This document shows positions 40,817 through 49,265 of a DNA stretch of 64,000 nt, in pieces. The position numbers and the translations under genes are program-made. The stretch's first letter is position 1. Each line of letters begins with the position of its first letter. The notes under the pieces are model-generated. The model was given only the letters and a program-made list of their open reading frames with translations. It was not told the DNA's origin and searched no databases. Source of the stretch: Sarcodiotheca gaudichaudii (lineage: Eukaryota; Rhodophyta; Florideophyceae; Gigartinales; Solieriaceae); assembly GCA_032355985.1 (NCBI GenBank), contig JAUKVZ010000005.1, positions 124,001 to 188,000 on the forward strand, read 5' to 3'.

Positions 40817-41950
40817 CTAGGGAAGCGCCGCCCGCCCCTCCAGAGCGTCCCGCATCGGCGCCAGCACCTGCGGAATCAGCCCCAGCTTCTCCGCCTTGTC
40901 CAACTGCCGCGCCGCCACCTTCAGCCGCGATTCCGCCTGCATCATCGAAGTCACCAGCAGCCACGCCTCCGGGCTCGGATTTCGATTCGCATGCGTCACC
41001 GCGATCATCAGCAGACGCCGAAACTCAGTCTCGCCCCCAACTGCCGTGGGCCCGTCCAGCGGCTGCGCCGCCGAGGACGGATCAGCCAGCAGAATCTCAA
41101 ACAGCGCTTCCGCGGCAATATCAGGACTTCCCGCCCCCACCAGAGCCACCACCATCAGGCGTCGTGACTCCTGATTGTCAGTATCCGCCTCAATCTCAGC
41201 CCCAAGCAGGCTCACCGCCTCCTCGTATCGCCCATTCTCCAGAGCATCCAGCGTCGGATCGACTTCCTCGACCTCAACCTCCACCGCCTGCGGATACGTC
41301 ATCGTCAGCCGAGGATCCGTCACCGGATACTGGCCATACGTGTAAACCGGCCATCCGATGTACCCGTAGCTCCACGGATACCGCCGGTAGCCCCGGTTGT
41401 TCCGGTAGGGCTCGCCGTACCCGTATCCATAATTCCAGCCGCGCCGGTTCGGATACCCATAGCCGTATCCATACCCATACCCCCCGTATCCCCAGCCAAA
41501 CGCCGGATACGTCAGATCAGGCATCGGCGCATACACCTCGCGCTTCGGCGCCATGTATCCCGATCGCGTCGTGCCCGCCCTCTTTTTCAGAGGAATGCGG
41601 CTCGAACCCGCATGCTGCTTCCCCGTTCGCTGCGGATACATGGTCTGCTGCGCCGCATCCTGCGCCTTCGGGGCGTCATGAAGATGCCGGTTCGGATCCC
41701 GAGGCGTTACCACGGGCTTGCCGTCATCCTTCTTTCCGTTGTTGCGTTCACCCTTGCCGCGACGCCCATGCTGCAGATCAGGCTGTCGATGGCTCTTTTT
41801 GTCGCTCTGGTCGTCCTTGCCCGCCCCATCCTTGCCGGGATCCGCCATCGCGGCAGGCGACAGGCAAAAACCAATCGCGACGACCGCGCATGCAAAAAGC
41901 CGCCCTCGCGCGCCAGCACAGAGTCGACCGCCAATGATGTTGTCTCGCAT
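40817..41950 (-). CDS. Secreted Tyr/Gly-rich protein of unknown function
   Basis: 377-residue exported protein, not recognised. A signal peptide (about 1-37, ending SPAAMA) precedes a highly charged Lys/Asp/Gly stretch, then a low-complexity Tyr-Gly-Trp-Pro-rich zone around residues 145-215 (repeats of GYGYGYGY), and a helical C-terminal part of about 140 residues with TPR-like spacing (DPTLDALENGRYEEAVSLLG). AGGAAGG before ATG 41950 decides the start. It is upstream of and co-oriented with rplK, but the candidate rplK promoter lies after its stop. Confidence 0.7.
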   Translation of the reverse strand: MRDNIIGGRLCAGARGRLFACAVVAIGFCLSPAAMADPGKDGAGKDDQSDKKSHRQPDLQHGRRGKGERNNGKKDDGKPVVTPRDPNRHLHDAPKAQDAAQQTMYPQRTGKQHAGSSRIPLKKRAGTTRSGYMAPKREVYAPMPDLTYPAFGWGYGGYGYGYGYGYPNRRGWNYGYGYGEPYRNNRGYRRYPWSYGYIGWPVYTYGQYPVTDPRLTMTYPQAVEVEVEEVDPTLDALENGRYEEAVSLLGAEIEADTDNQESRRLMVVALVGAGSPDIAAEALFEILLADPSSAAQPLDGPTAVGGETEFRRLLMIAVTHANRNPSPEAWLLVTSMMQAESRLKVAARQLDKAEKLGLIPQVLAPMRDALEGRAALP

Positions 41951-42172
41951 CACGGACCCTTCCTGCGGTGCGTCCACCGCTCGTGGCAGAAAAGCCCCTC
42001 TCACGTCCATCAGACGCACTCCCGCCAAGCTCGTTCCATCGTATGCCGCATTTTTTCTCCGCGGCGCCGACGGGGCGAATCTCCCACACTTTGCAGAGAT
42101 TGCGGGTTCGCCCGCCATACGGGACGATATCTGGTTCGGACAAACATCCGACAACTCTCGGAGGCCGACTGC

Positions 42173-43078
42173 ATGATCATCGACTTCCGCTCCCGCATCG
42201 ATGCGTGGAGCGAATCTGAACGACGCTCGCTCGCCGACCATTCCGCGGCCCATGAAGCCGCGATGCGATGCGTCGACGCATCGGTGCTGCATGGCTACCG
42301 ATCCGATCTCCTCGGCGTGCACGCCCCCGCGCAGAATGTCGCCGCCCTCATCAATGAAGATCCCGACCACCGGCTCGGATTTGCCGGCATCGATCCCACG
42401 CGCGAAGGCGCTCTCGATGAAATCGACCAGGCCGTCGATCTCGGCCTCGTCGGCATCACCATCTCACCCGCCGATCAGGGCTGCCGCGCCACATCCGATC
42501 CCTGCATGCGCGTCCTCGAGCGCTGCGCCGCACGCGGCCTGCCCGTGCTCGTCGCCAACCCCCTGCTCACCAATCCCCGCAGCGTTGTCGAGTTCGCCGA
42601 TCCCATCACCCTCGATGAACCCCTGCGCACCATCCCGAATCTCACGCTCGTCCTCGGCGATCTCGGCCACGCCTGGCTCGCCGGCTCATTGCTGCTGATC
42701 GCCAGACACGAAAACGCATTCGCCGAAATCAGCGCCCTGGCGCCCAAGCCGTGGGAACTGCACACCGCCCTCCTCATGGCCTACGAGCGCGACGTCATCG
42801 AGAAACTGCTTTTCGCCTCCGGATATCCGGCAGAGCGACCCGAGCGACTCATCGAGCGCATCTTCACCTTCAGCAATCCCAGAGCCTCCTCCAACGTCCC
42901 GACCATCCCGCGCAGAGCGCTGCAGGATCTCGTGACGCGCGACACGCTCGCCACACTCGGCATCGAACACATGGTCCTTCGCCGCACCGAAGGCGCGCGA
43001 ACCGGCGCACTCGCCCCAGTCGTCCCCAATCCGGCAGAGCCCGATCTCGAGAGCAGCGCCGCCGGCCGCCCGTACTGA
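42173..43078 (+). CDS. Amidohydrolase-fold protein lacking metal ligands
   Basis: 301-residue protein with the layout of amidohydrolase-2 TIM barrels: MIIDFRSRI at the N-terminus, GFAGIDPTREGALDEIDQAV, GLPVLVANP, NLTLVLGDLGHAW and LLFASGYPAERP near residues 212-222. The usual metal-binding HxH after the first strand reads RSR, and the last-strand Asp (FGSDYP in active enzymes) is Gly217; one His (166) remains. It may be inactive or work without metal. GGAGG at 42160-42164 supports ATG 42173. It opens a plus-strand group with a lipoprotein and nnrE. Confidence 0.72.
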   Translation: MIIDFRSRIDAWSESERRSLADHSAAHEAAMRCVDASVLHGYRSDLLGVHAPAQNVAALINEDPDHRLGFAGIDPTREGALDEIDQAVDLGLVGITISPADQGCRATSDPCMRVLERCAARGLPVLVANPLLTNPRSVVEFADPITLDEPLRTIPNLTLVLGDLGHAWLAGSLLLIARHENAFAEISALAPKPWELHTALLMAYERDVIEKLLFASGYPAERPERLIERIFTFSNPRASSNVPTIPRRALQDLVTRDTLATLGIEHMVLRRTEGARTGALAPVVPNPAEPDLESSAAGRPY

Positions 43079-43082
43079 TTCC

Positions 43083-43694
43083 ATGCCCAAAGCGCCCGTT
43101 CGCTCTCCGTTCCTCCTCCTCTTCGCAGCAATCGCCTGCCTGGTGTTGAATGGCTGTTCCGGATCGAAGGGCGCCATCCAGGCCACATCCCTCGCATCCG
43201 ACACCACACTCGCCCCCGATTTCTCGACCATCGTCTTCGAGAATCAGGATGCGAACGTCGTCGACATCTATCTCACCGACCTGCCCGAATCAGTCTGGCG
43301 CGATGGCGGCGTCGAGAGTCTGCCCGAAGGCGTCAGCGGCACGGCCATCCACATCCATCAGTTCTTCAGACCCCACGTCACCAGAACACCTATCGCGACC
43401 AGCGCATCCAATCTCACCATTCAAATGATCGTCATCAGCGGCGATCAGCAGGGCCTCTATGGAGGTGGCGGCTTCCTTCTCAAACCCGGAAACGCCGACG
43501 CCGGCACATATGGAGGCCGCATCCGCGATGCATCCCTCCGGCTCATCAGCGCCACGCCCGGATTCGCCGACCTCCTTGGCGCCTCCGAAATCAATGGTGA
43601 TGTCACGGCCAGGCGCGACGACGACGCTTACAGCGATCTCTCCCGCTGGTTCTCACGGATGAACGCCCGCCTCGAACGCGCCGCCGCCCAATGA
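43083..43694 (+). CDS. Predicted lipoprotein of unknown function
   Basis: 203 residues. The signal peptide ends in LNGC (about Cys25). The mature part looks like a beta-rich domain (STIVFENQDANVVDIYLTDL, IHIHQFFRPHVTRTPI, NLTIQMIVISGDQQG) without a family I recognise; the ending DLSRWFSRMNARLERA is helical. It starts five bases after the amidohydrolase-like gene and overlaps nnrE by ATGA, so the three are one operon. Confidence 0.72.
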   Translation: MPKAPVRSPFLLLFAAIACLVLNGCSGSKGAIQATSLASDTTLAPDFSTIVFENQDANVVDIYLTDLPESVWRDGGVESLPEGVSGTAIHIHQFFRPHVTRTPIATSASNLTIQMIVISGDQQGLYGGGGFLLKPGNADAGTYGGRIRDASLRLISATPGFADLLGASEINGDVTARRDDDAYSDLSRWFSRMNARLERAAAQ

Positions 43695-44419
43695 CCCCGC
43701 GGCCGGGCGAATCCGCCAATCTCCACTTCACGCGCGACCAGATGCGCAGCGTCGATCGCGCCGCCATCAATGAATACGCCATCCCCGGCGTCGTCCTGAT
43801 GGAAAACGCCAGCCTCGCCCTGCTCGAAGCCTGCCTTCGCCTGTGCGACGCGTTCTCCGACCCCACCGATCACATCCTCATCCTCGCCGGACCCGGCAAC
43901 AACGGGGGCGATGGCTTCGCCCTCGCACGCCATCTGCACAACCGGGGCCTCCACCCGATCATCCTGCGTGCCGGCAGCGCCTGGAAAGGGGACGCCGAGA
44001 TCAACCGCGCCATCACCGAGAAGATGGCCCTCGAATCCCACACGCTCGACGAAATCGCTTCGCTCACCGACATCTGCCCCGAGCCGGCCTTCATCGTCGA
44101 TGCTCTCTTCGGCACCGGCCTCGATCGCCCCATCGAAGGCCCCATCGCCCAGCTCATCCGCGATGCCAACGCCCTCCGCGCCAATCGTGCAGATCGCTGC
44201 TGCACGCTTGCCGTCGATATCCCCTCCGGCCTCGATTGCGACATGGGCCGCCCTGTGGGAGACGCCGAGATCGTCATTCGCGCTGACGAGACCTGCACGC
44301 TCGCAGGCCGCATGATCGGATTCACGAATCCGCAATCACACGCCTTCCTCGGCGACGTCACGGTCGGCGACATCGGCGTCCCGCGCGAGCTGCTCACCCG
44401 ATTCGGTGAGTCCATCTGA
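43691..44419 (+). CDS. nnrE: NAD(P)H-hydrate epimerase
   Basis: 242-residue YjeF_N-domain enzyme that interconverts the R and S forms of damaged NAD(P)HX for repair. AAINEYAIPGVVLMENAS, the glycine motif LAGPGNNGGDGFALARHL and DALFGTGLDRPIEGP are diagnostic, as is AVDIPSGLDCDMG. In many bacteria this domain is fused to the dehydratase NnrD; here the protein stops after the epimerase. It overlaps the lipoprotein gene by four bases. Confidence 0.92.
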   Translation: MTPRPGESANLHFTRDQMRSVDRAAINEYAIPGVVLMENASLALLEACLRLCDAFSDPTDHILILAGPGNNGGDGFALARHLHNRGLHPIILRAGSAWKGDAEINRAITEKMALESHTLDEIASLTDICPEPAFIVDALFGTGLDRPIEGPIAQLIRDANALRANRADRCCTLAVDIPSGLDCDMGRPVGDAEIVIRADETCTLAGRMIGFTNPQSHAFLGDVTVGDIGVPRELLTRFGESI

Positions 44420-44468
44420 CGCGCTGGCAGCGCTTGTGCACAGTTGTCTGAACATCCTGACATTTACT

Positions 44469-44496
44469 TTGATCACCCCCGCCGTCGTCGTACAGT
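44469..44496 (+). promoter_or_regulatory. Candidate promoter for dnaB
   Basis: TTGATC (44469-44474) and TACAGT (44491-44496), 16 bases apart, each match four of six consensus positions. A start near 44503 would fit the GTG at 44549 and argue against the TTG at 44444 as translation start. Picked by eye. Confidence 0.3.
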
Positions 44497-44548
44497 GAAG
44501 CACAGACATCACCACTTGCGGATCCATGGAAGGACGGCCACGAGCAAC

Positions 44549-46231
44549 GTGAGCGCAGGCGCACAGCAAACATTTTCGCCCCAGTTCGCCGAAGGCAAGG
44601 GCCGCTCGAAGCGAACCCCGGTCCGCAAGACCTCCGCCGATCAACTCTTCGATCAGCTTCCGCCGCATTCCATCGAGGCGGAGATGTCGCTGCTTGGATC
44701 GATGATTCTCGATCCCGCCGTCGTCTCCGAAGTCGTCACGCATCTGTCCACCGGTGACGCCTTCTACTCAGAGTCGCACGGCGCCGTCTTCGACGCTCTC
44801 GTCCAGAACTTCGATCTGCATCAATCGGGCGATCTCGTTCAGCTCACCGAAGCCCTGCGCGACAAGGGCGTCCTCGACGACATCGGCGGCGCCGAATATC
44901 TCGTGCAGCTCGCCGAGTGCGTTCCTTCCGCGTCAAACGCCGCCCACTACGCGCGCATCGTCGGTGAAAAGTCCCGCCTGCGCAGCCTCATCGACGCCGC
45001 AGGCGACATTCTCTACAAGGCGTACCACGCCGGCGATCTCGGCCCCGAAGGCGCCCGCCAGGTCCTCGATGAAGCCGAACGCGCCATCTTCGATATCGCC
45101 GAGCAGTCACAGGTCGCCGACGCCCAGAGCCTCAACGAACTGCTGCACCAGGTCATGGATCGCCTGGAAGCCTTTGAAGGCCGCAACATCACCGGCCTCG
45201 CCACCGGCTACATGCGCCTCGACGAAATGACCAGCGGCCTGCAGGCCGGCGAACTCATCATCATCGCCGCCCGTCCATCCATGGGTAAGACCGCACTGGC
45301 GCTCAACCTTGCCGAGCAGATCTCCACGCAGAAGCAGTTCCACGATCCACTGCACGCAAGCGCCCAGCTCAAGCACGATCTCTCGCGCACGCCCATCGCC
45401 ATCTTCAGCCTCGAAATGAGCAAGCAGTCCGTCGCACAACGAATGATGTGCGCACGCGCAGGTGTCGATTCACAACGCGTTCGAACGAACAGACTCAATG
45501 AAGAAGATCACGTCCGCCTCCAGACCGCCTGCGGCGAACTCGGCGACATGTCCATCTTCATCGACGACACGCCCGGCATGTCCGTCCTTCAAGTGCGCGC
45601 ACGAGCGCGACGGCTCGTCGCACAGCACGGCGTGCGCTGCATCATCGTCGACTACCTGCAGCTTCTCTCCTCACCCGGCGCTGCGCGCGAATCACGACAG
45701 ATGGAAGTCTCCGCCATCAGCCGCGGCCTCAAGGCCCTGGCGCGCGAGCTCAACGTCCCCATCATCTGCCTCTCCCAGCTCAATCGTGGCGCCGAACAGC
45801 GCGAAGGCCATCGCCCGCGCATGAGCGACCTGCGTGAATCAGGCTCCATCGAGCAGGACGCCGATGTCATCGCGCTCCTCCATCGCGAGGAGTACTACCA
45901 CCAGTCAGAGCCCGACTGGCCGCTCGATAATCCCGAGAAGGTCGGCCTCGCCGAACTCATCATCGCCAAGCAGCGCAACGGCCCAACCGGCGTCGTTGAC
46001 ATGCTCTGGGATTCGAAGACCACGCGCTTCAAGAACCACGCCGGCAGACACTTCAGCGCCGAGCAGGCCCCCGCTCCGGCGCCCACGCCGCAGCGCCCCG
46101 CGTCAGAAATCCAGGCCAAGCGCGTCCCCTTCGCCCCGGGCGGAGGTGGCGGCCCCGTCAGCGATCATCGCGATGGCGGCGGACCCGATCGCGACTTCGA
46201 CGATGTCGATATCGACGACATCCCGATCTAA
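44549..46231 (+). CDS. dnaB: Replicative DNA helicase DnaB
   Basis: 560 residues from GTG 44549. The N-terminal domain begins LFDQLPPHSIEAEMSLLGSM; the RecA core has ARPSMGKTALALNLAEQ (Walker A), FSLEMSKQSVAQRMM, IIVDYLQLL, CLSQLNRGAEQREGHRPRMS and ESGSIEQDADVI. It is longer than E. coli DnaB (471) because of an N-terminal lead, an insertion after Walker A (STQKQFHDPLHASAQLKHDL) and an acidic, Pro/Gly-rich tail ending in repeated Asp. The frame is open to TTG 44444. It is the only clear replication-initiation-stage gene in the window. Confidence 0.94.
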   Translation: MSAGAQQTFSPQFAEGKGRSKRTPVRKTSADQLFDQLPPHSIEAEMSLLGSMILDPAVVSEVVTHLSTGDAFYSESHGAVFDALVQNFDLHQSGDLVQLTEALRDKGVLDDIGGAEYLVQLAECVPSASNAAHYARIVGEKSRLRSLIDAAGDILYKAYHAGDLGPEGARQVLDEAERAIFDIAEQSQVADAQSLNELLHQVMDRLEAFEGRNITGLATGYMRLDEMTSGLQAGELIIIAARPSMGKTALALNLAEQISTQKQFHDPLHASAQLKHDLSRTPIAIFSLEMSKQSVAQRMMCARAGVDSQRVRTNRLNEEDHVRLQTACGELGDMSIFIDDTPGMSVLQVRARARRLVAQHGVRCIIVDYLQLLSSPGAARESRQMEVSAISRGLKALARELNVPIICLSQLNRGAEQREGHRPRMSDLRESGSIEQDADVIALLHREEYYHQSEPDWPLDNPEKVGLAELIIAKQRNGPTGVVDMLWDSKTTRFKNHAGRHFSAEQAPAPAPTPQRPASEIQAKRVPFAPGGGGGPVSDHRDGGGPDRDFDDVDIDDIPI

Positions 46232-46246
46232 GCCGCGCTGTGCACC

Positions 46247-47281
46247 TCAGTGCAGCACATCATCAACATTGTGAAACGCGCGCGACTCCTCCGTCGCGTT
46301 GTATCCCGTAAACACGCTCCCGCTCGGATACCAGGGAGACGCATCGCGCTTCGACTCGAACTCCGTCATCGAGTCCATGCTTCCATCGAAGTGAATCACA
46401 TTGATCCTTCGCCCATGCCGGTACGAAAGATCGCGATTCCGCGGATACGTCGATTTCGACGGCCGCCTTTCCGCAGCAAACTCCGCTCGATGCGGATGCC
46501 TGCCGTATGCAGTTGATCCGCGATAGATCGGCGTCGAACTTGTGAACGACCCGTAGAAGTCCGGCTTCACATTGAGATCGAAATCAAGCGTGCCATTGCT
46601 CGCCAGATAGCGCGTGCCGTCGGCAAGAAAGATCTTCGCCGCAGGCTGCGTCCCGATGCGATCCATACGCGGGAAGTAATCACTCGGCGTCATCGCCGGC
46701 CCGCGCCACCGAAAGAACGGCGCCTCCGGATTTCCGTACGCCCGATTCGGCGCCCCCAGAAGATGAAACGGCCCCGGCGCGAGATAACTGATCTGCCCGA
46801 TCCCCTCTGTCTCCAGAAGCGCCTCAAACTGCTCATCATCCGGCGCCCGGTCAAACAGCGCATCGTTCATCGCCTGCGCCCCCGCACATCCAAGATCCTC
46901 AAAGATCTGCTTCGTCCGCCGCGCACGATTCGGCGAAAGCTGCGCGACGTGCCCCATCACCGGACTGATCCAGTCAAACGTCGACACGGGCGTCGTTGAC
47001 GAAGTATTGCCGTGCAGCGCCATCGCGCGCCGATGCGCATCGCCGCTACCATAAAACTGCCGCCCCGTCGTGCTCACCGCTGGCAGCACATCCTTCCGCG
47101 CAAACGACCACGACATCGTCTGCGCATAGATCTGCTTCTGCATCGACTTGCAAGCAGCGCTATGCGCCGCCGCCCGCGCCTTGCCGATCGCCGGCGCCAG
47201 CAACCCCGCCAGAATCGACACGATGCCGATCGCAATCAGCACTTCGATCAGCGTCACACCCCTGCGCTCGCTCCATCCCAT
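46247..47281 (-). CDS. Type II pseudopilin-like protein
   Basis: 344 residues. The N-terminal processing motif RRGVTLIEVLIAIGIVSILA places Gly at -1, Val at +1 and Glu at +5 of the mature protein, followed by a hydrophobic helix. The long C-terminal domain ends with RHGRRINVIHFDGSMDSM, a pattern common in the large pseudopilin-like families of planctomycetes. It would be cleaved by a prepilin peptidase such as the one at 13211. Secretion or pilus partners are not in the window. It converges on dnaB. Confidence 0.84.
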   Translation of the reverse strand: MGWSERRGVTLIEVLIAIGIVSILAGLLAPAIGKARAAAHSAACKSMQKQIYAQTMSWSFARKDVLPAVSTTGRQFYGSGDAHRRAMALHGNTSSTTPVSTFDWISPVMGHVAQLSPNRARRTKQIFEDLGCAGAQAMNDALFDRAPDDEQFEALLETEGIGQISYLAPGPFHLLGAPNRAYGNPEAPFFRWRGPAMTPSDYFPRMDRIGTQPAAKIFLADGTRYLASNGTLDFDLNVKPDFYGSFTSSTPIYRGSTAYGRHPHRAEFAAERRPSKSTYPRNRDLSYRHGRRINVIHFDGSMDSMTEFESKRDASPWYPSGSVFTGYNATEESRAFHNVDDVLH

Positions 47282-47569
47282 GCCGAGCCTCCTCGGATTC
47301 GAACCCCTTCATCCGAATCTTCAAGGCCCCGCTGCGCTCGCGCCAAGATCATCCCCTGCCAGGGGAGACAGTCTGCGCACACAGTCAAACATCCCCAGCC
47401 GTTCCGAAAACGCGCGCTCCATCCCGCAGAAACTCCCACGGACCCGCCGATTCAGGAGCGCCGCCCCATCCCCTTCTCCCACTTCCATCCTCATCTGAGC
47501 CGATGAAAAAACAGCGGCGGACGACTTCCAAAAACCCTCCCGCCGCGCCCAACTCTGCGAGGAAAGAAC

Positions 47570-49054
47570 ATGACCATCAGCATCCGCACAGCCATCGCGC
47601 TTGCAGCGCTCACAAGCGTCGCCGCGCCCGCCGCCGCGCAGTTCAACTGCCTCTACTTCGCCGCACCCGAAGATCACGCCATCGACGCCCATCTGCACAG
47701 CGTCGATGTCGGCGATCTCAATGGCGACGCCATCGCCGATGTCGTCGTCAGCGCGCTCGATCGTGGCGTCTACATCCTCTACGGCCTCGGCGCCGATCAA
47801 TATCTGCCGCCCGTCCGCGAAGTCGCCATCGCCGGCGCCGCATGGACATCCATCGCCGACTTCACCGGCGACGCCATCCCCGACATCGCCATCGCCATCC
47901 AGAATCCAAATCGCGTGCGCATCCTGCCCGGCAATGGCGACGGCACATTCCAGCCCCACTTCGAAATCGCGCTCGATCCCACGCATGGCCAGGTCACCAG
48001 CCTCGCCGTCGCCGATTACAACGGAGACGGCGTGACTGACATGTTCGTCGGACGCGGCTTCGCACAAGAATCACTCGTCCGCCCCGAGTTCCTGCTTTCA
48101 GATGGCGCCGGCGGCTTCACCATCAAGCAGATCTCCAACATCTTCGGTGATCCCTTCTACGCCACATCCATCGATATCGACGCCGATGGCGACATGGATG
48201 TCATCACCGCCACCATCGACAGCGTCGTGATCATCTACAACATCGCCAACTCATTCATCTTCGCCACCGACCTGCTCTTCCCCGCCGATCAGGAAGCCTT
48301 CGGCGAAATCGGCAGCCCCGGCCCCACATCCGTAGCCGCGGCTGATTTCGATCTCGATGGCGATATCGATCTCGCCGTCACCAATGTCGTCGGCTCCATC
48401 TCCATCTTCGAAAACAACAACGGCGGCTTCACCGAAACGCACATCCTCGAAACAAGCCACGCCGGCTGGCACATCCAGACCGCCGACCTCGACGCCGACG
48501 GCCGCTCCGATCTCATCCTCTCCAACCCCATTGGCGATGCGCGCCTGCAGATCCTCCAAAATATCAGCGGCGCCGACATCGCTTTCACCACACCGCTGGG
48601 CGTCGTCAACGATGGCTTCCCGCGCATGACCACCATCCTCGAACTCGATCAGTTTCCCGGACTCGATGTCGTCTATCCCGATCTCGATCGAGGCCGCGTC
48701 CGCGTCGTCTCCAGCGCGCCTCCGGCCGCGGCGCAGTGCGTCTACGACCTCACATCCGATGGCGTCGTCGATGGACACGATCTCAGCGTCGTCATCGCCT
48801 TCTGGGGCTACCACGGCACACCCGCCGACCTCACGCAGGATCACATGGTCAGCGCCGTCGACATTGCAACGCTCCTCTCCAACTGGGGCGCCACCACCAA
48901 CGAACGCGCCATGAGCGCCCAACTCGACTGGGGCTACGGCCAGCGCGCAAGCCGAAACAACATTCAAAACATCGCCCTCGCCTCCGGCGCCGACGCCAAC
49001 GACGATGGCCAACTCACCCCCCGCGAACTCGCCCGCTGGATCGCATCGCGCTGA
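47570..49054 (+). CDS. Secreted FG-GAP/VCBS-repeat protein with dockerin, copy 1
   Basis: 494-residue exported protein. A signal peptide ends at AAAQ (about 23). FG-GAP-type repeats with Asp-rich loops follow: DVGDLNGDAIADVVVSALD, VADYNGDGVTDMFVGRG, DIDADGDMDVITA, DFDLDGDIDLAVTN and DLDADGRSDLILSN, which should fold as a Ca-binding beta-propeller. The C-terminus has a dockerin-type pair (YDLTSDGVVDGHDLSVVIAF and a second half) and an extra EF-hand-like GADANDDGQLTPRELARWIA. Function unknown; probably extracellular adhesion or substrate binding. GAGGAAAG precedes the ATG. Confidence 0.83.
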   Translation: MTISIRTAIALAALTSVAAPAAAQFNCLYFAAPEDHAIDAHLHSVDVGDLNGDAIADVVVSALDRGVYILYGLGADQYLPPVREVAIAGAAWTSIADFTGDAIPDIAIAIQNPNRVRILPGNGDGTFQPHFEIALDPTHGQVTSLAVADYNGDGVTDMFVGRGFAQESLVRPEFLLSDGAGGFTIKQISNIFGDPFYATSIDIDADGDMDVITATIDSVVIIYNIANSFIFATDLLFPADQEAFGEIGSPGPTSVAAADFDLDGDIDLAVTNVVGSISIFENNNGGFTETHILETSHAGWHIQTADLDADGRSDLILSNPIGDARLQILQNISGADIAFTTPLGVVNDGFPRMTTILELDQFPGLDVVYPDLDRGRVRVVSSAPPAAAQCVYDLTSDGVVDGHDLSVVIAFWGYHGTPADLTQDHMVSAVDIATLLSNWGATTNERAMSAQLDWGYGQRASRNNIQNIALASGADANDDGQLTPRELARWIASR

Positions 49055-49095
49055 ATCCCCCGCCGCATCGCGGCTTCATCTCACTTCACACGACG

Positions 49096-49145
49096 AACTC
49101 ACGCAGGAGACGCCATCGCACCGGCGCCGCCTGCGTGAGTTTTTT
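49096..49145 (+). terminator. Intrinsic terminator after FG-GAP copy 1
   Basis: AACTCACGCAGG (49096-49107) pairs perfectly with CCTGCGTGAGTT (49130-49141), followed by TTTT. The loop is 22 nt and can form a smaller inner hairpin. It separates the two paralogous genes. Confidence 0.88.
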
Positions 49146-49265
49146 CATCCCACGGGATCCAACCGCCCCCCACTGCGAATACGACAGACGAGGACGTCGC
49201 CAACCGGCGCCCGGACCAACGCTCTGACCGGACATCCCCACTCCTCTTCCACGGGACGCAAACAC

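Noticed and set aside
44434-44442. TTGTGCACA upstream of dnaB considered as a DnaA box
   Set aside because: Single near-match with no neighbours; a chance hit is likely.
47284-47310. GGATTCGAACC, looking like the T-arm of a minus-strand tRNA
   Set aside because: The flanking bases do not form the T stem and no acceptor or anticodon stem can be built around it.
47340-47375. Hairpin CCCCTGCCAGGGG between the pseudopilin and FG-GAP genes considered as a terminator
   Set aside because: No T run follows and it lies between divergent genes, so there is nothing to terminate.
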